A stretch of 64,000 bases of DNA from Sphingopyxis sp. BSN-002 (GCF_022024275.1 NZ_CP091804.1:2684501-2748500), one strand, 5' to 3'; numbered from the stretch's first letter, positions 1 through 8,948 are shown. Notes: generated from the sequence alone by a model not told the origin. Numbers and translations: made by a program.

Positions 1-1
1 C

Positions 2-286
2 CTGCATTTCAAGACCGGTTGCAGCCTGATCGACGAGACGACGATCCTTGCGGTCCCCGCGATGCGCGACTGCCGGGAATTTGCCGGGCTGGAGGTCGTA
101 CTGACCCCGCCCGGTGAAGAGGGCGCGGCGAACATCCTGCGCGTTCGCGATACGGTGCTGGTCGGGCAGCGCTGGCGGGCGACGCAGGATCTGCTCGCGG
201 CGCGCGGCGTGGATATCTGCCCGATGGCCACCGACGAGATCGCGCGGATCGATGCGGGGCTCAGCTGCATGTCGCTGCGCTGGTGA
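2..286 (+). CDS. Dimethylargininase (DDAH), C-terminal part
   Basis: Only the last 94 codons are in the window; the gene begins upstream. The product would hydrolyse N-omega-methylated arginines to citrulline in the cytoplasm. The visible part starts with a LHFKTGCS stretch and ends with DAGLSCMSLRW, the Cys-containing C-terminal signature of the amidinotransferase/DDAH fold, in which the late Cys is the nucleophile. The TGA stop overlaps the GTG start of the next gene (GTGA), so the two are probably co-transcribed. An arginine deiminase-like relative is possible, but the tail looks more like DDAH. Confidence 0.75.
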   Translation: MHFKTGCSLIDETTILAVPAMRDCREFAGLEVVLTPPGEEGAANILRVRDTVLVGQRWRATQDLLAARGVDICPMATDEIARIDAGLSCMSLRW

Positions 287-894
287 CCGCCTCGATCCCC
301 AAGCCGCAGCGCTGGTTGCTCGGCCTGCTGCTTGCGCTGTTGCTGCTCGCACAGGTCGACCAGCCCTATCCCGAGGTCGCGTTGCTCCAGCATATTCCGA
401 CCGCCGTGTTTTTGCTCACGTCGCCCTGGTTGCTGCGGCGCTGGCCGCTGACGACCGCGTCGGTCGCCTGCATCGTCCTGTTCCTTGCGCTTCACACGCT
501 CGGCGGACGCTACGCCTACAGCAATGTCCCGTACGACGACTGGGCGCAGGCGCTTGCCGGATCGACCTTGTCGGAGGCCTTCGGCTGGACGCGCAACCAT
601 TACGACCGGCTGGTCCACTTCGCGTTCGGGGCGCTGTCGGTTATTCCGGTGGCCGAGATCGCCCGGCGCCGGGGCGGGCTGGGCCCGCGTGGCGCCGCGC
701 TGGCGGCCCTCGGCTGGGTGCTCGCCATCTCGTGTCTCTACGAGATTTTCGAATGGCTGCTGACCATCGTGGCCGCGGGAGAAACGGCCGATCGCTATAA
801 TGGACAGCAGGGCGACATCTGGGACGCCCAAAAGGATATGGCGCTGGCGACATTGGGTGCGGTATTGGTGCTGCCCTTCGCAGGCAGGAGATAG
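283..894 (+). CDS. DUF2238 (YjdF-like) inner-membrane protein
   Basis: A 203-residue multi-pass membrane protein. Hydrophobic segments lie near residues 11-25, 45-75, 112-125 and 148-170, with a final one near 187-199. The central region with SNVPYDDW and NHYDRLVHFAFG and the later YEIFEWL motif are typical of the DUF2238/YjdF family, whose function is unknown. The start is GTG, overlapping the stop of the preceding dimethylargininase gene. A lipoprotein gene follows after three bases, so these genes look like one transcript. I see nothing that assigns a substrate. Confidence 0.8.
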   Translation: MTASIPKPQRWLLGLLLALLLLAQVDQPYPEVALLQHIPTAVFLLTSPWLLRRWPLTTASVACIVLFLALHTLGGRYAYSNVPYDDWAQALAGSTLSEAFGWTRNHYDRLVHFAFGALSVIPVAEIARRRGGLGPRGAALAALGWVLAISCLYEIFEWLLTIVAAGETADRYNGQQGDIWDAQKDMALATLGAVLVLPFAGRR

Positions 895-897
895 ACG

Positions 898-1506
898 ATG
901 CGGAAACTTGCGATACTCACTCTCTTTGCCCTGCTTGCTGCCTGCAAACCCGCCGCGGACAAGCCCGTCGCCGGCGAGGACACCGTCGATGCGCCGCCGA
1001 TGCCCGAAGCGAAGGCCGACGGCCCGGCCGCCGCGACCACTGCGATCAGTCTCGACGGCGAGGGATTGCGCTTCGTCGACAAGAATAATGGCAAGACCAG
1101 CCTGCTCGCCTTCGGGGTTCCCCGCGCGCAGGCCGAGGAAGCGCTCGCGCGCGTCGCCGGCAAGGCCGACGACCGCAGCACCAACGAGGAGTGCGGCGCC
1201 GGGCCGATGGAATTCACGCGTTTCGACGCGATGACGCTCAACTTCCAGGACGGCAAGTTCGTGGGCTGGTTCCTCGGCAACGAAAATGGCGCCTCCGAAT
1301 ATTCGACGATGAGCGGGATCGGCATCGGTACGACCCGCGCGAAGGCGAAGGAATCGGTGTCGATCATCGATGTCGAGGACAGCACATTGGGTGAGGAGTT
1401 CAGCATCGGCAGCGGCGATGCCGTCGTTGGCGGCATGTTCGCCGAGCCCGGCGAAGCCGCGAAGATCGACGCGCTGTTCGCCGGCGCCAACTGCTTCTTC
1501 CGCTGA
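898..1506 (+). CDS. Conserved lipoprotein of unknown function
   Basis: A 202-residue secreted protein. The N-terminus MRKLAILTLFALLAAC is a signal peptide with a lipobox ending at Cys16, so the mature protein should be lipid-anchored. The rest is soluble, with Cys in TNEECGAG and near the C-terminus (ANCFFR) that could pair in the periplasm. An AGGAG ribosome-binding site precedes the ATG. The stop overlaps the next start (TGATG). I do not recognise the family and assign no function. Confidence 0.7.
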   Translation: MRKLAILTLFALLAACKPAADKPVAGEDTVDAPPMPEAKADGPAAATTAISLDGEGLRFVDKNNGKTSLLAFGVPRAQAEEALARVAGKADDRSTNEECGAGPMEFTRFDAMTLNFQDGKFVGWFLGNENGASEYSTMSGIGIGTTRAKAKESVSIIDVEDSTLGEEFSIGSGDAVVGGMFAEPGEAAKIDALFAGANCFFR

Positions 1507-1961
1507 TGGCGGGCGAGGTCACCGGCGGCTGCCGCTGCGGGCAATTGCGGTACCGGATCGCGCAGGACGGGCCGCTGCTCAACTATGTCTGCCATTGCCT
1601 CGACTGCCAGAAGTCGACCGCGAGCGCCTTTGCCGACCAGTTGATCGTCATGACCGATTCGCTGGCGATCGAGGGGCGCAGCACGACGGTGGAGTTTCCG
1701 CGTCCGACGGGCGGGGTCAGCACGCACCATCACTGCCCCGACTGCCTGAGCCGGGTCTATAACCTGAACAGCCAGCGGCCGGGGATGGCGATCGTGCGCG
1801 CCGGGACGCTGGACGATCCGTCCGCGCTTGTGCCCTTCGCGCATTTGTGGACGAAGCGGAAAAGGGCGTGGATCGCGATTCCGGAGGGGATCGCGACGTT
1901 CGAGGAGAATCCCGATCCGGCCGCGTTCATGGCGCTGGCAATGGCGCGCGGTTCGACCTGA
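1506..1961 (+). CDS. GFA/CENP-V family zinc-binding protein
   Basis: A 151-residue member of the family named after the glutathione-dependent formaldehyde-activating enzyme. The zinc-ligand pattern is present: GGCRCGQLRY near residues 7-16, CHCLDCQKS near 31-39 and HHCPDC near 75-80. Family members bind zinc in the cytoplasm, and few have a proven substrate. It overlaps the stop of the lipoprotein gene by one base and is convergent with the emrB-like gene, whose stop begins three bases after this one ends. The specific reaction is unknown. Confidence 0.82.
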   Translation: MAGEVTGGCRCGQLRYRIAQDGPLLNYVCHCLDCQKSTASAFADQLIVMTDSLAIEGRSTTVEFPRPTGGVSTHHHCPDCLSRVYNLNSQRPGMAIVRAGTLDDPSALVPFAHLWTKRKRAWIAIPEGIATFEENPDPAAFMALAMARGST

Positions 1962-1964
1962 GGC

Positions 1965-3551
1965 TCAGTGCCCCATGTCGGCGGCCGACGCCTTCGCCGC
2001 CCCGGCTTTTGGCGGACGCAGCAGAAGGACGAGCGGCAGCGCGGCGAGCGTAACCCACATCATCATCCAGAAATCGTCGATATAGGCGACCATCGAGGCC
2101 TGCCGGTTGATCTCGGCATTGACCATCGCCATCGCGGTGTCGCCGAGGATTCCGAAGCGGTCGGCGGTCGATGGATCGAGGAGGCTGGTCGAGCTGTTGG
2201 TGATATGCGCGACCTGATCCTCGTGGCTCGTCTGGATATTGGCGCCGAGCAGAGTGGTGACGATCGAGATGCCGACCGAGCCGCCGATGCTGCGCAGCAG
2301 GTTCATCAGGCTCGATCCGTCGGTGCGGAACTGCGGCGGGATCGTAGCGAAGGCCATGGTGTTGAGCGGGATGAAGACGAGCCCCATGCCGACGCCCTGC
2401 ACGAGGCCGCTGACGATCACGGGCTGCATCCCCATTTCGAGCGACCAGTGGCTCATCTGCCAGAGCGAGAGCGCTGCGACGGCGAGCCCCGTCCCGACCA
2501 TCCAGCGGGCATCAACCTTGCCGAGCAACTGCCCGGCAACCCACATGCTCATCAGAATGCCGATCCCGCGCACCGCGAGCACCCACCCGGTGTCGATCAC
2601 CGGCCAGCCGAACAGATTCTGCAGCATGGGCGGCAGCAGCGCCATCGATGCGAACATCACGATCCCGATCACGACCATGAAGCCCATCGCCGTGACGAGA
2701 TTGCGATCCTGGAACAGCTGGCGATTGAACAGCGTCTCGCGGCTCGTGAAAAGGTGGACGACGAACATCCACAGGCACGCCACCGATACCCCGGCCTCGA
2801 TCCAGATCTCGGCGCTGTTGAACCAGTCCTGCTGTGCGCCGCGGTCGAGCATCAGTTGCAAGGATGCCAGCCCGAGCCCGAGCATCGAGAATCCGAACAG
2901 GTCGAACCTGCGCGTCCTGGTCTTCGTCGCCGGAAGCAGCGCCCACATCAGCGCGAGCGTCACCAGCCCGACGGGCAGGTTGACGTAGAACACCCAGCGC
3001 CAGTTGACCGACTCGGTCAGCCAGCCGCCGAGGATAGGACCCATGATCGGCCCGACCATGACCCCCATGCCCCAGATCGACATCGCGCGGGCGTGTCGTT
3101 CGGGCGGGTTTATGTCGAGCATCACCGACTGGCTCAATGGCCCGATGAACGCGCCGCTGATCCCCTGCAGAAAGCGGAAGATCACCATTTCCTCAAGATT
3201 CTGGGCGGCGCCGCACGCCATCGAGGCAAGGATAAAGCCGGTGACCGCGCCCAGAAACAGGCGGCGGCGGCCGATGCGATCGGCGAGCCATCCGGTGATC
3301 GGCATCGCGACGGCGGCGGCGATGATATAGCTGGTCAGGACCCAGTTCACCGTCTCGCTGGTCGCGCCGAGCGCGGCGCGCATGTGCGGGATCGCGACGT
3401 TGGCGATCGTCGTGTCGAGGATCTGGATGACCGACGCGCCCATCACCGCGACCGTCAGCAGCCCGCGGTACCGGACCTGCTCATACAGCGGAATCGCGTC
3501 GTCGATCGCCGCCGGGCCGGCGGGTCGGCGGGGCAGGGCGCGGCTTGCCAT
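1965..3551 (-). CDS. emrB: EmrB/QacA-type multidrug efflux MFS permease (DHA2)
   Basis: A 528-residue proton-driven exporter with about 14 predicted membrane helices, the length and layout of the 14-TMS DHA2 family. Family motifs are visible: LDTTIANVAIPHM in helix 1, the loop GWLADRIGRRRLFL and, later, PIMGPILGGWL. It is the last gene of marR-emrA-emrB; its ATG lies ten bases after the stop of the adaptor gene. It would work with that periplasmic adaptor and an outer-membrane channel, which is not encoded nearby. Substrates cannot be read from the sequence; hydrophobic drugs or uncouplers are usual. Confidence 0.9.
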   Translation of the reverse strand: MASRALPRRPAGPAAIDDAIPLYEQVRYRGLLTVAVMGASVIQILDTTIANVAIPHMRAALGATSETVNWVLTSYIIAAAVAMPITGWLADRIGRRRLFLGAVTGFILASMACGAAQNLEEMVIFRFLQGISGAFIGPLSQSVMLDINPPERHARAMSIWGMGVMVGPIMGPILGGWLTESVNWRWVFYVNLPVGLVTLALMWALLPATKTRTRRFDLFGFSMLGLGLASLQLMLDRGAQQDWFNSAEIWIEAGVSVACLWMFVVHLFTSRETLFNRQLFQDRNLVTAMGFMVVIGIVMFASMALLPPMLQNLFGWPVIDTGWVLAVRGIGILMSMWVAGQLLGKVDARWMVGTGLAVAALSLWQMSHWSLEMGMQPVIVSGLVQGVGMGLVFIPLNTMAFATIPPQFRTDGSSLMNLLRSIGGSVGISIVTTLLGANIQTSHEDQVAHITNSSTSLLDPSTADRFGILGDTAMAMVNAEINRQASMVAYIDDFWMMMWVTLAALPLVLLLRPPKAGAAKASAADMGH

Positions 3552-3561
3552 CGGTTCTGCC

Positions 3562-4665
3562 CTACCTGGTGAAGACCCGGACGTCGGCCGACAGGCCGGC
3601 GATCATGTCGCGCGACGGCTTCTCGTCGAAGGCGATCCGCACCGGAACGCGCTGCGTGACCTTCACCCAGTTGCCCGTCGCATTCTGCGCCGGCAGCACC
3701 GAAAATTCGCTGCCCGTACCCGCGCCGATCGTCAGCACATGGCCGCGCACCTTCAACCCCGGATAAGCGTCGAAGCTGATTTCGGCGCGCTGGCCGACGC
3801 GCATGTTGGCGAGATCCGTTTCCTTGAAATTGGCCTCGACCCAAGGATGGCCGGTATCGACGATCGTCACCGCGGGCAGTCCCGCGACCATCATCTGGCC
3901 GATCAGCAGGCGGTCCGATTGCGCGATGCGGCCGGCGCTCGGTGCGCGCACCTCGGTACGGCCGAGATTGACCTCGGCCTGCGCGCGCTGGACCTTCGCG
4001 GCCTCGACCTGCGGATTGACCCCGCTGCCGCCGGTCGCAAGCTTGGCGCGGGCCTCGGCGGCGTCGGCCTTCGCCGCTGCCAGCTGCGCGCGCGCAAGTT
4101 CGACCGAATGTTTCGAGGCGTCATAGGCGGCCTTGGTCGTGAAGCTCTTGTCCATCAGCGCCGCCTGCCGTGCGAAATTGGACTGTGCGAAAGCGAGGCT
4201 CTCTTCGGCCGATTTGATGTCGACGCCCGTTGCCGCGTAGCTCGCCGACAGATTGCCGACGTCGACATTGGCGGAGTCGATCGCGGCATTCGCCTGCGCG
4301 ACTGTCAGCGCGTAGGGTTCGCCGTCGATACGGAAGAGCAATTGGCCGCGCTGCACCATCTGGCCGTCCTTGACCGCGACCTCGGTGATCCGACCGCCGA
4401 CTTCGGCGGCGATCGAGACCTTGTCCATCTGGACATAGGCATTGTCGGTCGACACGGACCCGCCGCTCGTCAGCCAGTACCAGCCACCCGCGGCAAGCAG
4501 CACGGCGGGAAGGCCGAACATCAGCAAGCGCGTACGCCAGCTCGTCCGGGGCGCCTCTTCGGCCCCGACGACCGGCTGCGCCGGCGGCGGAAGGGGATCG
4601 GCCTTGGGCGCACGCGCCGGTGCGGCGTCTTCGGCTTTCGGGCGGGAGGGGGAGAGCTGGTCCAT
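3562..4665 (-). CDS. emrA: EmrA/HlyD-family membrane-fusion (adaptor) protein
   Basis: A 367-residue adaptor that would link the EmrB-like pump to an outer-membrane channel. A short Pro/Ala-rich cytoplasmic segment is followed by one membrane helix (LLMFGLPAVLLAAGGWYWL), then a biotinyl-lipoyl half (VGGRITEVAVKDGQMVQRGQLL), an alanine-rich coiled-coil hairpin, the second half-lipoyl (VRAPSAGRIAQ) and beta-barrel domains. The chosen ATG overlaps the marR stop (TAATG). Longer frames upstream of it only run through marR. Confidence 0.9.
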   Translation of the reverse strand: MDQLSPSRPKAEDAAPARAPKADPLPPPAQPVVGAEEAPRTSWRTRLLMFGLPAVLLAAGGWYWLTSGGSVSTDNAYVQMDKVSIAAEVGGRITEVAVKDGQMVQRGQLLFRIDGEPYALTVAQANAAIDSANVDVGNLSASYAATGVDIKSAEESLAFAQSNFARQAALMDKSFTTKAAYDASKHSVELARAQLAAAKADAAEARAKLATGGSGVNPQVEAAKVQRAQAEVNLGRTEVRAPSAGRIAQSDRLLIGQMMVAGLPAVTIVDTGHPWVEANFKETDLANMRVGQRAEISFDAYPGLKVRGHVLTIGAGTGSEFSVLPAQNATGNWVKVTQRVPVRIAFDEKPSRDMIAGLSADVRVFTR

Positions 4666-5105
4666 TATGCGGTCTCTTTTTGGCATTCGCGGCGGGAGAG
4701 GTTGGCGCGCACCTTTTCGACGAGCGCGACGAGCTGTTCGCGCTCGGCCTCGCTCAACCCTTCGGTGGCTTCTTCGGTGAGCTTTTCGGCGATCGGGCGC
4801 ATCTCGCCAAGCATCTCGCCGGCGCGATCGGTCAGGTAAAGCCGCCACGCGCGACGATCGGTGGGATCGGCGCGCCGCTCGACCAGCCCGGCCTCGGCGA
4901 GCCGGTCAACCATCCGCGACAGGGTGATCGGCTCGACCTCGAGCAAATCCGCGAGCGGACCTTGCCGGATTCCTTCGTGCCGTTTCAGATAGGTGATCAA
5001 CCGCCATTGCAGCGCGGTAATTCCCGTATCGCGGGTACGCGCATTGAAAGCACGCCGGAAAAGCCGTGCACTATCGTTCAGCAGATAGCCAATCGTCTCG
5101 CTCAT
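4665..5105 (-). CDS. MarR-family transcriptional regulator
   Basis: A 146-residue winged-helix regulator, first gene of the efflux operon. The MarR core is clear: ALQWRLITYLKRHEG, then the recognition region ADLLEVEPITLSRMVDRLAEAGLVERR and the wing DPTDRRAWRLYLT. I start at the ATG at 5105. An in-frame TTG at 5141 would make the coding region run through a near-perfect palindrome (5114-5137) that looks like the operator. The likely role is autorepression of marR-emrA-emrB with release on binding a pump substrate, as known for the family. Confidence 0.88.
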   Translation of the reverse strand: MSETIGYLLNDSARLFRRAFNARTRDTGITALQWRLITYLKRHEGIRQGPLADLLEVEPITLSRMVDRLAEAGLVERRADPTDRRAWRLYLTDRAGEMLGEMRPIAEKLTEEATEGLSEAEREQLVALVEKVRANLSRRECQKETA

Positions 5106-5113
5106 GGCAGAGG

Positions 5114-5137
5114 ATATAATAGCAATTGCTACTATAT
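5114..5137. promoter_or_regulatory. Putative MarR operator
   Basis: A 24-base inverted repeat with a perfect 12-base core, TAGCAATTGCTA (5120-5131). The arms extend outward with one mismatched pair and end in ATATAAT and ACTATAT. It lies 9 bases upstream of the marR ATG and includes an A+T-rich segment that could be a -10 box. The position and symmetry fit an autoregulatory MarR site that may also affect the divergent isomerase gene. Confidence 0.6.
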
Positions 5138-5227
5138 TCAATGCAGCTTTGCTGCAGATGCGAAATATCTGATTTGGTGTAAAATTTTTTTACAGGTGCT
5201 TGCGCTCCCGGACTTTTTCGGCAGGAT

Positions 5228-5881
5228 ATGCCCATGACTTTGACCGCCGACCTCTTCTGGTCCTTTCGCTCGCCCTATTCCTATCTTTGCATCGGGCGCT
5301 ATCGCGCGCTCGCGGCGAGCCACGATCTTTCGATCAATCTGCGGCCGGTTTACCCGCTGGCGATCCGTCAGCCCGATTTCTTCGAGCGCAATCACCCCAA
5401 CTGGCTGAGCTATACGATGCGCGACATGATCCGCGTCGCGCAGTTTCACGGGATACCTTTCGGCCCGCCGCGCCCGGACCCGATCGTCCAGAACATCATG
5501 ACGCGCGAGATTGCGGCCGAGCAGCCCTATATCTATCGCCTGACCCGGATGGGACAGGCGGCCTCGCGGCGGGGCATGAGCCTGGCCTTCTGTCACGAGG
5601 TCGCGCAGCTCATCTGGGGCGGGGCGCAGGATTGGCATCTCGGCGACCATCTGGCGGGCGCCGCGCGGCGCGCGGGGCTCAGTCTCGCAGAACTCGATGC
5701 CGAGGCGGAGGCCGATGCCGAGGCGCTGGATAACGAGATTGCGGCGAACCAGGTCGCGCTTGAGATCGCAGGCCATTGGGGCGTGCCGACGCTCGTTTTC
5801 GACGGCGAGCCCTTCTTCGGTCAGGATCGCATCGAAATGGCGAAATGGCGGATGGACCAAAAGGGTCTCCAGCCGCGCTGA
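5228..5881 (+). CDS. DsbA-fold 2-hydroxychromene-2-carboxylate isomerase-like protein
   Basis: A 217-residue thioredoxin-fold protein of the NahD/kappa-GST type. The N-terminal SFRSPYSY motif has Ser where DsbA has its active-site Cys, as expected for these glutathione-dependent isomerases. The C-terminal GVPTLVFDGEPFFGQDRIEM is the usual end of the fold. Relatives isomerise 2-hydroxychromene-2-carboxylate during naphthalene breakdown, but no aromatic-degradation genes are nearby, so the substrate is open. An ATG at 5234 is an alternative start. It is divergent from marR-emrAB. Confidence 0.82.
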   Translation: MPMTLTADLFWSFRSPYSYLCIGRYRALAASHDLSINLRPVYPLAIRQPDFFERNHPNWLSYTMRDMIRVAQFHGIPFGPPRPDPIVQNIMTREIAAEQPYIYRLTRMGQAASRRGMSLAFCHEVAQLIWGGAQDWHLGDHLAGAARRAGLSLAELDAEAEADAEALDNEIAANQVALEIAGHWGVPTLVFDGEPFFGQDRIEMAKWRMDQKGLQPR

Positions 5882-5925
5882 TCGGCGCTTGCGCGACCGG
5901 CCGCTGACGGCGCATAGCGGCGCGC

Positions 5926-6678
5926 ATGACAATCGAACCGGACTTTTTCGAGGCACGCGACGGCGTGCGGCTGGCTTGGCGCGAAACGGGCGAGGGGCGG
6001 CCTGTCGTGCTGCTCCACGGCCTGTTCTCGAATGCCGAAGTCAACTGGATCAGGTTCGGTACCGCCGCACGCATTGCCGACGCGGGTTTTCGCATGATCA
6101 TGCCCGATCTTCGCGTCCATGGATCGAGCGATGCGCCGCACGAGCCCGAAAACTACCCGCCCGATGTGCTGGTGCACGATCTGGAAGACCTGATCGCGCA
6201 TCTGGGCCTTGCCGATTTCGATCTTGGCGGTTTTTCGCTGGGCGCACGGACCAGCACGCGCGCCGTCGTTGCCGGGATGAAACCACGCAAGCTGATCCTC
6301 GGCGGGATGGGGCTTGCCGGACTTGCCGGCTGGGCGAGGCGCGGACGGTTCTTCCAGCGCGTCATCGCCGAATATGAAACGGCGAAGCGTGGCGACGACA
6401 CCTGGATGTCGATCCAGTTCATGAAGACGATGAAGGTCGACCGCGTCGCGGCCAGCCTGCTGCTCGACAGTTTCACCGACACGACGCCCGATATGCTGGC
6501 GGCGCTGACGATGCCGACGTTGCTCGTCTGCGGCGAGCAGGATCAGGACAACGGCTCGGCCGAAGAGCTGGCTGCGGTGCTGCCCGATGCGCGACTTGCG
6601 ACGATTCCCGGCACGCACATGTCCAGCGTGACGCAGCCCGGGATGGGCGAGGCGATGGCGGCGTTCCTCACCGCTTGA
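5926..6678 (+). CDS. Alpha/beta hydrolase
   Basis: A 250-residue cytoplasmic hydrolase without a signal peptide. The oxyanion-hole motif VVLLHGLFSNAEVNW is near residue 27. The nucleophile elbow GGFSLGAR supplies the Ser. The acid is probably in VCGEQDQDNG and the His in IPGTHMSS, completing a Ser-Asp-His triad. Sequence and length match the esterase/epoxide-hydrolase branch, but the substrate cannot be predicted. It follows the isomerase gene on the same strand after 44 bases and may share a transcript. Confidence 0.85.
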   Translation: MTIEPDFFEARDGVRLAWRETGEGRPVVLLHGLFSNAEVNWIRFGTAARIADAGFRMIMPDLRVHGSSDAPHEPENYPPDVLVHDLEDLIAHLGLADFDLGGFSLGARTSTRAVVAGMKPRKLILGGMGLAGLAGWARRGRFFQRVIAEYETAKRGDDTWMSIQFMKTMKVDRVAASLLLDSFTDTTPDMLAALTMPTLLVCGEQDQDNGSAEELAAVLPDARLATIPGTHMSSVTQPGMGEAMAAFLTA

Positions 6679-6754
6679 CCGGGCCGCGGGGGCGGTCCAG
6701 ATTGCGCGGCATCGCGCCCCAGAGCGCGGGAAAATATCCAGAGGACGCACCCCC

Positions 6755-8569
6755 ATGAAAGCCATGATCTCGACGCTGTCGCTTGCCCTGTCGCTTGCGG
6801 TGGCGACCCCCGTTTTCGCCCAGTCCGCCCCCACCGCTGCGGACGCCGACGCGTTTATCGCTTCGGTCGAAAAGGATCTGTTCGACTATACCGTCGAAGC
6901 AAGCCAGGTGAACTGGGTCAACGCGACCTACATCACCGAGGATACCGATGCGATGGCGGCGCGGATCAACGCGGTCGGCACCGAAAAGTCGGTCAAATAT
7001 GCGCTCGAAGCCGCGAAATATATGAATGTCGCAGGGCTGAGCGCCGATACGAAGCGCAAGCTCGATATTCTGCGCACCGGCATCGTGCTGCCGGCGCCGA
7101 CGACGCCCGGCGCCGCGACCGAGCTCAACAATATCGCGACCGACCTGCAGTCACAGTACGGCAAGGGCCGCGGCACGCTGGACGGCAAGGAAATCTCCGG
7201 CTCGGATATCGAGGCCGAGATGGGCAATCTCAACCGCACGCCTGCCGAGTTCGCCGAGATGTGGACGAGCTGGCACAACAATGTCGGCGCGCCGATGAAG
7301 GACGATTACGTCAAGATGGTCGGCATCGCGAACGCGGGGGCGAAGGAACTGGGTTTCGCCGACACCGGCGCGATGTGGCGCTCGGGCTACGACATGCCGC
7401 CGGAGGAGTTCGCCAAGACCACCGAGAAGATCTGGCAGGACATGAAGCCGCTTTATGTGGCGCTTCACACCTATGTCCGCTGGAAACTGAACGAGAAATA
7501 TGGCGACGCCGTGCAGCCCAAGACCGGCCCGATCCGCGCCGATCTGCTTGGCAATATGTGGGCGCAGGAATGGGGCAATATCTACGACCTCGTGAAACCG
7601 CAGGGCGCGGGGGACCTGGGCTATGACGTCGGCGATCTGCTCAAGGAAAAGGGCAAGGGTCCGCTCGACATGGTCAAGGCGGGCGAGAATTTCTATTCGT
7701 CGCTCGGCTTCGCGCCGCTTCCGGAAACCTTCTGGAAGCGCAGCCAGTTCCTGAAGCCCGCCGACCGTGAGGTCATCTGCCACGCCTCGGCATGGGACGT
7801 CGACAACAAGGACGATATCCGGATCAAGATGTGCATCAAGGTGAACGCCGACGACTTCACGACGATCCACCACGAGCTTGGCCACAATTATTACCAGCGT
7901 GCCTATAACAAGCAGCCGTTCCTGTATCTCAATGGCGCCAACGACGGCTTCCATGAAGCGATCGGCGATTTCGTCGCGCTGTCGATCACGCCGCAGTATC
8001 TGGTCGACATCGGCCTGCTCGACAAATCGAAGGTGCCGAGCGCCGACAAGGACATCGGGCTGCTGCTGCGGCAGGCGATGGACAAGGTTGCGTTCTTGCC
8101 TTTCGGTCTGCTCGTCGATCGCTGGCGCTGGGGCGTCTTCGACGGTTCGATCAAGCCCGCCGACTACAACAAGGCGTGGACCGACCTGCGCAAGCAGTAC
8201 CAGGGCATCGTGCCGCCGGGCGAGCGGCCGGCGAACGCGTTCGACGCGGGCGCGAAGTTCCATATACCGGGTAACACGCCGTACACGCGCTACTTCCTCG
8301 CCCGGGTGCTGCAGTTCCAATTCTACCAGGCGGCATGCAAGCAGGCGGGCTGGAAGGGCCCGCTCCACCGTTGCTCCTTCTATGGCAACAAGGAGGTCGG
8401 CGCGAAGCTGAACGCGATGCTCGAAATGGGCGCGTCGAAGCCCTGGCCCGACGCGCTGCAGGCCTTCACCGGCAGCCGCGAGATGTCGGGCAAGGCAATG
8501 GCCGACTATTTCGCGCCGCTGAAGAAATGGCTCGACGAACAGAACAAGGGCAAGCCGCAAGGCTGGTAA
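6755..8569 (+). CDS. Peptidase family M2 (angiotensin-converting-enzyme-like) metallopeptidase
   Basis: A 604-residue secreted zinc dipeptidyl carboxypeptidase. The signal peptide MKAMISTLSLALSLAVATPVFA is followed by a largely helical domain. The zinc site is HHELGH, with ligands His373 and His377 and catalytic Glu374. The third ligand is Glu401 in GFHEAIGD, 28 residues after the first His, as in animal ACE. The length matches a single ACE domain. AGAGGA precedes the ATG. It would trim peptides in the periplasm; the neighbours do not reveal the substrate. Confidence 0.93.
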   Translation: MKAMISTLSLALSLAVATPVFAQSAPTAADADAFIASVEKDLFDYTVEASQVNWVNATYITEDTDAMAARINAVGTEKSVKYALEAAKYMNVAGLSADTKRKLDILRTGIVLPAPTTPGAATELNNIATDLQSQYGKGRGTLDGKEISGSDIEAEMGNLNRTPAEFAEMWTSWHNNVGAPMKDDYVKMVGIANAGAKELGFADTGAMWRSGYDMPPEEFAKTTEKIWQDMKPLYVALHTYVRWKLNEKYGDAVQPKTGPIRADLLGNMWAQEWGNIYDLVKPQGAGDLGYDVGDLLKEKGKGPLDMVKAGENFYSSLGFAPLPETFWKRSQFLKPADREVICHASAWDVDNKDDIRIKMCIKVNADDFTTIHHELGHNYYQRAYNKQPFLYLNGANDGFHEAIGDFVALSITPQYLVDIGLLDKSKVPSADKDIGLLLRQAMDKVAFLPFGLLVDRWRWGVFDGSIKPADYNKAWTDLRKQYQGIVPPGERPANAFDAGAKFHIPGNTPYTRYFLARVLQFQFYQAACKQAGWKGPLHRCSFYGNKEVGAKLNAMLEMGASKPWPDALQAFTGSREMSGKAMADYFAPLKKWLDEQNKGKPQGW

Positions 8570-8590
8570 GCCAGGTTCGGATCGAGACGA

Positions 8591-8622
8591 AAAGGCTGGG
8601 GTGGCGACGCCCCGGCCTTTTT
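8591..8622 (+). terminator. Bidirectional rho-independent terminator
   Basis: A stem of about 11 base pairs (AAAGGCTGGGG with CCCCGGCCTTT) around an 8-base loop, followed by T5. It lies between the convergent M2 peptidase gene and the ArsR gene. The A-run on the left side gives a T-run on the minus strand, so it can serve both genes. Confidence 0.75.
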
Positions 8623-8948
8623 CATTGCGCCTCGACCGACTGTTTGAACCGTGCGAGCCGCGCGGTTGCGGCGGCGGCGTGCGGGCCGATCCAGCGGTCG
8701 TGGATGTCCTGGATCGGCATCGCGTTGAGATGGTTCCATCGTTCGCGGCCGCGGCGCTCGGCGATCACGAGGCCGGCGTCTTCCAGCACCTTCAGATGTT
8801 GCATCACCGTGCAGCGGTCGATGTTGGCGAAGTTGCCGCACAGCGTGCCGGTTGTCAGCGGCTGGTCCCTCAGCGTATCGAGCATCTGGCGGCGGACGTG
8901 CGATGACAGGGCTTTGAAAACACGATCATATTCTTCGTGGATTGACAT
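8622..8948 (-). CDS. ArsR-family winged-helix regulator
   Basis: A 108-residue regulator. The fold is clear: RVFKALSSHVRRQMLDTLRDQP, the recognition helix region NIDRCTVMQHLKVLEDAGLV and the wing RRGRERWNHLN. It lacks the CxC metal-binding motif of ArsR/SmtB sensors, so it is probably not a metal sensor. It is divergent from an SRPBCC/AHSA1 gene, a pairing common in Proteobacteria. The ATG at 8948 is chosen; a second in-frame ATG at 8966 lies across the inverted repeat at 8947-8966. Neither has a good ribosome-binding site. Confidence 0.85.
   Translation of the reverse strand: MSIHEEYDRVFKALSSHVRRQMLDTLRDQPLTTGTLCGNFANIDRCTVMQHLKVLEDAGLVIAERRGRERWNHLNAMPIQDIHDRWIGPHAAAATARLARFKQSVEAQ

Noticed and set aside
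1968..3572. Plus-strand frame opposite the emrB-like gene
   Set aside because: Shadow of the permease; its product is rich in Arg, His, Asp and Pro and has no membrane segments.
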